From Paracoccaceae bacterium (GTDB lineage Bacteria > Pseudomonadota > Alphaproteobacteria > Rhizobiales > Stappiaceae): 64,000 nt of DNA. The stretch lies in assembly GCA_002709505.1 (NCBI GenBank), contig PARB01000030.1:18907-82906 (forward strand), in the 5' to 3' direction. The notes under the pieces are model-generated. The model ran no database searches. It had not been told where the DNA came from and saw nothing but the letters and a program-made list of their open reading frames with translations. Below are positions 59,638 to 64,000 of this stretch, piece after piece; position 1 is the stretch's first letter; each line of letters starts with the position of its first letter. Position numbers and translations under genes: made by a program.

Positions 59638-61064
59638 GCGACAGGCGGGTCCAGCTCTGGCCCGGCTCGCTCGCGGGACAATTGATCGCGCTCCTGCTGA
59701 TCGCGCTGGTGGTCGCCCAGTGCCTGACGCTCTGGCTCTTTGCCGGCGAGCGGCGGCTCGTGCTGGTGGAAATGGCCCGCACGACGTTTCTGTCGCGCAC
59801 GGTGTCTCTGGTGCGGCTCTTGGAAACGACACCGGCGGCCCAGCATGCGGACATCCTGCAGGCTGTCTCCAGCCCGATGCTGTGGTTTCATGTCGAGGAC
59901 ACGGCCGCACTTGCCGAAACCGGCGAGCGCACCGGCGAAAAACGGATCGTGGACCTGCTGAAGGCGGACCTCGGCGACGATCGCGACGTGCGCGTTGACG
60001 TGGTGCCGGGTCCCCGCGCCCTTCGCGCGTTCGGGGAACACGCGCGCGACATGCATCGCCCGCCCCCCGGCATGACCGGCGACAGGCCCCGGCGCGACGA
60101 CGGCACACCGCGCCGACGCTGGCACAATGGCCCGATCTCGCTCACCATGAGCGTCGCGCTCAACGACGGGCGCTGGCTCAACGCGGCAACCCGGTTTCGC
60201 CTGCCGACGCATTCCTTCTATCCGCTGCTTGTCTCCATCGCGCTGATGGCGCTGGCGATCGTGGGCGTCGTCGCCGTCACCATCCAGCGCCTGACACGCC
60301 CCTTGCGCAGTCTTTCGGCCGCCGCCGAACGGCTTGGCCGGGGCGAGGATGTCGAGCCGCTTGCCGAAACCGGGCCGTCGGAAATTCGCGGCACGGTGCA
60401 GGCGTTCAATGTCATGCAGGACCGCCTCACCCGCTTCGTGCGCGACCGCACCCGGATGCTCGCAGCGATCAGCCACGACCTGCGCACGCCGATCACCTCC
60501 CTGCGCATCCGCGCGGAGTTCATCGAGGACGACGAAAACCGCGAGAAGATGATCGAGACGCTCGACGAGATGCAGCGCATGGTCGAGGCCGCCCTCGCCT
60601 TTTCCCGCGACGAGGCCGCCCGGGAAGCGGCGACGAAGATCGACCTCGGCGAGTTCATCGACGCGATCGCGGAAGATTACCGCGACATGGGCCGCGAGGT
60701 CAGCGTCGCCCCGCCGCCGACGCGCGTCGTCGCGCGCTTCCGCCCGTTCAGCCTCAAGCGCGCCCTGCGCAACCTGATCGACAATGCCGTGCGCTACGGC
60801 GAGGCAGCCGATATTTCCGTTGAAGCCAGGGACGAGGCAGTGGTGATCCGGATCCGCGACCGGGGGCCCGGCATTCCGCAGGAGCGGATCGACGATGTGT
60901 TCGATCCCTTCGTCCGGCTGGAGGAATCGCGATCCGAGGACACCGGGGGCATCGGGCTGGGCCTCTCGATCGCCCGCTCGATCGTTCAGGCGCACGGCGG
61001 ATCGCTGGTCCTCGCGAACCACCCCGAAGGCGGGCTTGAAGCGCGCATCACGCTCCCCGCGTGA
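59634..61064 (+). CDS. EnvZ-type sensor histidine kinase
   Basis: Sensor kinase of 476 residues. Membrane helices at about 12-35 and 197-217 bracket a periplasmic domain (40-195) with a basic, Pro-rich loop. A HAMP domain (about 215-270) is followed by HisKA with the phosphorylated H281 in MLAAISHDLRTPITSLRIRA, and HATPase_c with NLIDNAVRYGE, DRGPGIPQE and GIGLGLSIARSI. ATGA overlap with the upstream regulator shows a two-gene operon. Stimulus unknown; a divalent cation is conceivable because of the EF-hand neighbour. Confidence 0.93.
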   Translation: MSDRRVQLWPGSLAGQLIALLLIALVVAQCLTLWLFAGERRLVLVEMARTTFLSRTVSLVRLLETTPAAQHADILQAVSSPMLWFHVEDTAALAETGERTGEKRIVDLLKADLGDDRDVRVDVVPGPRALRAFGEHARDMHRPPPGMTGDRPRRDDGTPRRRWHNGPISLTMSVALNDGRWLNAATRFRLPTHSFYPLLVSIALMALAIVGVVAVTIQRLTRPLRSLSAAAERLGRGEDVEPLAETGPSEIRGTVQAFNVMQDRLTRFVRDRTRMLAAISHDLRTPITSLRIRAEFIEDDENREKMIETLDEMQRMVEAALAFSRDEAAREAATKIDLGEFIDAIAEDYRDMGREVSVAPPPTRVVARFRPFSLKRALRNLIDNAVRYGEAADISVEARDEAVVIRIRDRGPGIPQERIDDVFDPFVRLEESRSEDTGGIGLGLSIARSIVQAHGGSLVLANHPEGGLEARITLPA

Positions 61065-61302
61065 CCGCGAAGCGATTCGCGAGCCGCCCGGGCGGCCGGA
61101 CGAGAAAGACCGTCGCAAGAACCTTCATCGGTTTCACGAGACCGCTTTCAGCCGACTTTCAACGCAATTTCATCGCTTTGGCGCAAAACCCTGCCCGCGC
61201 TTCCGCAAGCCGCTTGATTTCCGCTGCCCCGTTTCACAATGATGACGCCCGAAGGGGCTTTCGCGCAGACGCGCCCGAGCAGCCCGGGCAAGAGGAAACG
61301 GC

Positions 61303-61698
61303 ATGGCCAACCTTGCTTCGCACTCATCGGACCGCCAGCGCTCCCGGACGGTGTCCAACGAGCGACGGTCAAGCCCCCGCGCGCAAGGCTCGACCCAGGT
61401 GATGGTGATCACCATGCGCGGGCCGATTCCGGCGCGAATGCTCGACGTCAGCCTGACCGGCTGTCGCATCCAGTGCCCCGACCTGCCGAAATTCGCCATC
61501 AGCGCCCGGATCGCCATTCTGTCCTACGGGCTTGAACTGCTGGCCGAGCAACGCTGGCGCAACGACATCCATTCCGGCTGGCGTTTCGTCTACAGCGCGC
61601 AGGAACAGGACCGCCTCAAGGCTCTTTTGCGCCGCGACGCCTCCGGCGTGATGCTGAACGGCCGTCTGGGTCAGTCCTTCCGCAAAAGCCCGCATTGA
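61303..61698 (+). CDS. PilZ domain protein
   Basis: Protein of 131 residues with a c-di-GMP-binding PilZ domain. The two signature motifs are RRSSPR (R-x3-R, near 22) and LDVSLTGCRI (D-x-S-x-x-G, near 47). PilZ proteins bind c-di-GMP made by enzymes such as the GGDEF-EAL protein in this window, and often control motility or envelope polysaccharide. AGAGGA precedes the ATG. Confidence 0.85.
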   Translation: MANLASHSSDRQRSRTVSNERRSSPRAQGSTQVMVITMRGPIPARMLDVSLTGCRIQCPDLPKFAISARIAILSYGLELLAEQRWRNDIHSGWRFVYSAQEQDRLKALLRRDASGVMLNGRLGQSFRKSPH

Positions 61699-61702
61699 CG
61701 GC

Positions 61703-61729
61703 AAAAAGGGCGGCTCTTTCGAACCGCCC
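61703..61729 (-). terminator. Terminator of glcB
   Basis: GGGCGG-ctctttcgaa-CCGCCC on the plus strand; on the minus strand the stem is followed by TTTTT, 33 bases after the glcB stop. It also follows the convergent PilZ gene. Confidence 0.75.
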
Positions 61730-61762
61730 CCTGTCTTGCCTTCAGGATCCCGAAAGATCCGC

Positions 61763-63937
61763 TCAGGAGCGCTGCGCCGCCTTCGCCTCGAGACGGCGGG
61801 CATGCAGCACCGGCTCGGTATAGCCGGACGGTTGCTCGCGGCCCTTGAACACCAGGTCGCAGGCAGCCTGGAAGGCGATCGAGCCGTCGAAATCGTCCGC
61901 CATCGCACGATACAGAGGGTCGCCCGCGTTCTGCCCGTCGACGACGGCCGCCATGCGCTTCATGGTTTCCATCACTTGGTCCTCGCTGCACACGCCGTGA
62001 CGCAGCCAGTTGGCGATATGCTGGGAGGAGATGCGCAGCGTGGCGCGGTCTTCCATCAGGCCGACATCGTTGATGTCCGGCACCTTGGAACAGCCGATGC
62101 CCTGGTCGACCCAGCGCACGACGTAGCCGAGAATTCCCTGCGCGTTGTTGTCGAGCTCGGCCTGGATTTCCTCCGCCGACCAGTTCGGCCGTTCCGCCAC
62201 CGGGATCGACAGGATATCGTCGAGGCTGGCCCGGCCGCGCGCCTTCAGCTCCGCCTGGCGGGCGGCGACGTCGACGACGTGGTAATGCAGCGCGTGGAGC
62301 GTCGCCGCCGTCGGCGACGGCACCCAGGCGGTCGAGGCGCCGGCGCGCGGATGACCGATCTTCTGCTCCAGCATTGCCTGCATCATGTCCGGCATCGCCC
62401 ACATGCCCTTGCCGATCTGGGCGTGGCCGGGAAGCCCGCATTCCAGCCCGATGTCGACGTTCCAGTTCTCATAGGCCTGGATCCAGGCGGCCGCCTTCAT
62501 GTCGCCCTTGCGGATCATCGGGCCGGCCTCCATGGAGGTGTGCATCTCGTCGCCGGTACGGTCGAGGAAACCGGTGTTGATGAAGCACACGCGAGCCGAG
62601 GCGGCGCGGATGCACTCCTTGAGGTTGACCGTTGTGCGGCGCTCCTCGTCCATGATGCCCATCTTCAAGGTGTTGGGCTGAAGCCCCAGGGCCTGCTCGA
62701 TGCGGGTGAACAGCCGCTCGGAAAAGGCGACCTCCTCGGGTCCGTGCATCTTCGGCTTGACGATATAGAGCGAGCCGGCGCGGGAGTTCATCCGCCGGCC
62801 GCCGCCGTCGGGACCGCCGGTGCCGATGTCCTGCATGGCGATCAGCGCCGTCATCATGCCGTCGAGCATGCCTTCCGGCACTTCCTCGCCGTTGCGGTCA
62901 AGGATCGCGGGCGTCGTCATCAGATGGCCGACGTTGCGCACCAGCATCAGCGACCGGCCATGCAGCGACAGCTCGCCCCCCATCGGCGTGGTGTAGGTGC
63001 GATCGCCGGCCATGCGGCGCTCCACCGTCTTGCCGCCCTTTTCGAAGCTCGCGACCAGATCGCCCTTCAGCAGGCCGAGCCAGTTGCGATAGGCGACGAC
63101 CTTGTCCTCGGCATCGACAGCGGCGACGGAATCCTCGCAGTCCATAATGGTCGAGACGGCCGATTCCAGAACGATGTCGGAGATGCCCGCCACGTCGGTG
63201 CCGCCGATCGGGCTGGCGCGGTCGATGACGATCTCGGCATGCAGGCCGTTCTTTGCCAGAAGCACGGCATCCGGCGCGGCGGCGGCACCGCGATAGCCGA
63301 CGAATTGCGCCGGATCGGCCAACGTCATCGCCGCTCCGCCGGCACCGGCCACCTGCAAGGCGCCATCGACAACCGACAGGCCGGTCGCGTCCGTCCAGTC
63401 GCCGCTCAGCGCGAACCGCTCGTTGAGAATCGCGCGGGCAAAGGCGATCACCTCGGCGCCGCGGGCCGGGTCATAGCCGCCGCCCGACGGCAAGCTTCCC
63501 ATGGCGTCGGTGCCATAGAGCGCATCGTAGAGCGACCCCCAACGGGCATTGGCAGCGTTCAGCGCGTAGCGCGCGTTGGTGATCGGCACGACCAGCTGCG
63601 GGCCGGCCAGCGTCGCGATCTCGGGATCAACATTTTCCGTGGTGACGGAAAACGCGCCGCCCTCGGGGACCAGATAACCGATCTCCTTGAGGAAGGCCTT
63701 GTAAGCGGTGAGGTCGACCGGGCCGGGATTTGCCCGGTGCCAGTCGTCTATGCGCGCCTGGAGGGCGTCGCGCTTGGCCAGGAGACCGCGGTTCTCGGGG
63801 GCAAGATCGTGGATGATCTGCGACAGGCCGGCCCAGAAGTCCTCAGATGACACGCCGGTCCCAACCAGAGCCTCGTCCTCGACGAAACGGTGAAGCTCGG
63901 CATCGACCTTCAGTCCAGCGATCTCGATACGGTCCAT
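61763..63937 (-). CDS. glcB: Malate synthase G
   Basis: Glyoxylate-cycle enzyme of 724 residues that condenses glyoxylate and acetyl-CoA to malate in the cytoplasm; 723 is the length of the E. coli form. The family start is clear, and characteristic segments include [40 protein letters not shown], the glyoxylate/Mg site region around [20 protein letters not shown] and the late [17 protein letters not shown] at 63949 precedes the ATG at 63937 in frame; I prefer the ATG. A terminator follows at 61703. No aceA isocitrate lyase is in the window. Confidence 0.95.
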   Translation of the reverse strand: MDRIEIAGLKVDAELHRFVEDEALVGTGVSSEDFWAGLSQIIHDLAPENRGLLAKRDALQARIDDWHRANPGPVDLTAYKAFLKEIGYLVPEGGAFSVTTENVDPEIATLAGPQLVVPITNARYALNAANARWGSLYDALYGTDAMGSLPSGGGYDPARGAEVIAFARAILNERFALSGDWTDATGLSVVDGALQVAGAGGAAMTLADPAQFVGYRGAAAAPDAVLLAKNGLHAEIVIDRASPIGGTDVAGISDIVLESAVSTIMDCEDSVAAVDAEDKVVAYRNWLGLLKGDLVASFEKGGKTVERRMAGDRTYTTPMGGELSLHGRSLMLVRNVGHLMTTPAILDRNGEEVPEGMLDGMMTALIAMQDIGTGGPDGGGRRMNSRAGSLYIVKPKMHGPEEVAFSERLFTRIEQALGLQPNTLKMGIMDEERRTTVNLKECIRAASARVCFINTGFLDRTGDEMHTSMEAGPMIRKGDMKAAAWIQAYENWNVDIGLECGLPGHAQIGKGMWAMPDMMQAMLEQKIGHPRAGASTAWVPSPTAATLHALHYHVVDVAARQAELKARGRASLDDILSIPVAERPNWSAEEIQAELDNNAQGILGYVVRWVDQGIGCSKVPDINDVGLMEDRATLRISSQHIANWLRHGVCSEDQVMETMKRMAAVVDGQNAGDPLYRAMADDFDGSIAFQAACDLVFKGREQPSGYTEPVLHARRLEAKAAQRS

Positions 63938-64000
63938 GGCCTCGGACACTCCCTGTGTTCTGTTCCGGTGCTGCGATCGAGCGGCGCTGCCGCGACCGCA

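Overview
The window is a high-GC chromosomal stretch with short intergenic gaps and many ATGA or TGATG gene junctions. It most likely comes from an alphaproteobacterium of the Hyphomicrobiales (Rhizobiales). Supporting markers are a MucR/Ros-type zinc-finger regulator, a DivJ-like kinase next to a DUF1491 gene, a DnaA-like HTH/DUF6456 pair, SufE beside DUF5330, a TIGR03808-type Tat protein, an R. etli ReAV-like asparaginase, homospermidine synthase with a fold-III ornithine decarboxylase, and a UvrB with long extensions. A Stappia-like family is possible, but I cannot prove it from this sequence. I found no rRNA, tRNA, CRISPR array, integrase or intact insertion sequence. 53 protein genes are called.

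Layout. 0.2-2.8 kb: an unrecognised aromatic-rich protein and a secreted NHL-propeller protein. 2.9-6.8 kb: a ferric-iron/aminoethylphosphonate-type ABC importer whose ATPase gene is convergent to the binding-protein and permease genes. 6.9-9.9 kb: a DivJ-like histidine kinase, a peptidoglycan-binding membrane protein and DUF1491 (minus strand). 10.2-13.9 kb: DUF5330, sufE, the HTH/DUF6456 pair, a small ORF and mucR. 14.2-20.1 kb: a complete seven-gene mrpABCDEFG Na+(K+)/H+ antiporter operon (minus strand), divergent from msrB. 20.8-21.9 kb: a lower-GC HNH endonuclease gene preceded by a G10 tract. 22-27.6 kb: uvrB, several small secreted or membrane proteins including a PAAR-like one, and clpS. 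27.7-34.8 kb: an oligopeptidase B-like S9 peptidase, an orphan dipeptide-type binding protein, DUF3833, an acetyltransferase, DUF2892, a lipoprotein and sodB. 35-37.7 kb: DUF4332, DUF2267 and a HerA-like (DUF853) ATPase. 38-40.2 kb: an inverse autotransporter with a beta-helix passenger. 40.4-48.4 kb: M20 dipeptidase, LOG-family hydrolase, type II haloacid dehalogenase, fold-IV aminotransferase, MFS transporter, acetyltransferase, LuxR solo and a DUF1131 lipoprotein. 48.5-57.1 kb: a GGDEF-EAL protein, the Tat beta-helix protein, an aminotransferase/asparaginase pair and a polyamine pair. 57.7-61.7 kb: a six-EF-hand secreted protein divergent from an OmpR/EnvZ-type two-component system, then a PilZ protein. 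61.8-63.9 kb: malate synthase G.

Several neighbouring genes plausibly work together. Ornithine decarboxylase makes putrescine, which homospermidine synthase couples into homospermidine. The EF-hand protein is probably a target of the divergent two-component system, because the shared promoter holds two TTACAA boxes exactly 10 bp apart. The mrp operon serves pH and sodium homeostasis, and msrB and sodB protect against oxidative damage. GGDEF-EAL and PilZ proteins indicate c-di-GMP signalling. Most of the region is conserved housekeeping DNA. The least ordinary items are the inverse autotransporter, the PAAR-like protein with its own signal peptide and no visible T6SS, the HNH gene with its G10 tract, the Met-Gly-Gln repeat in the EF-hand protein, and several well-formed operator-like palindromes.
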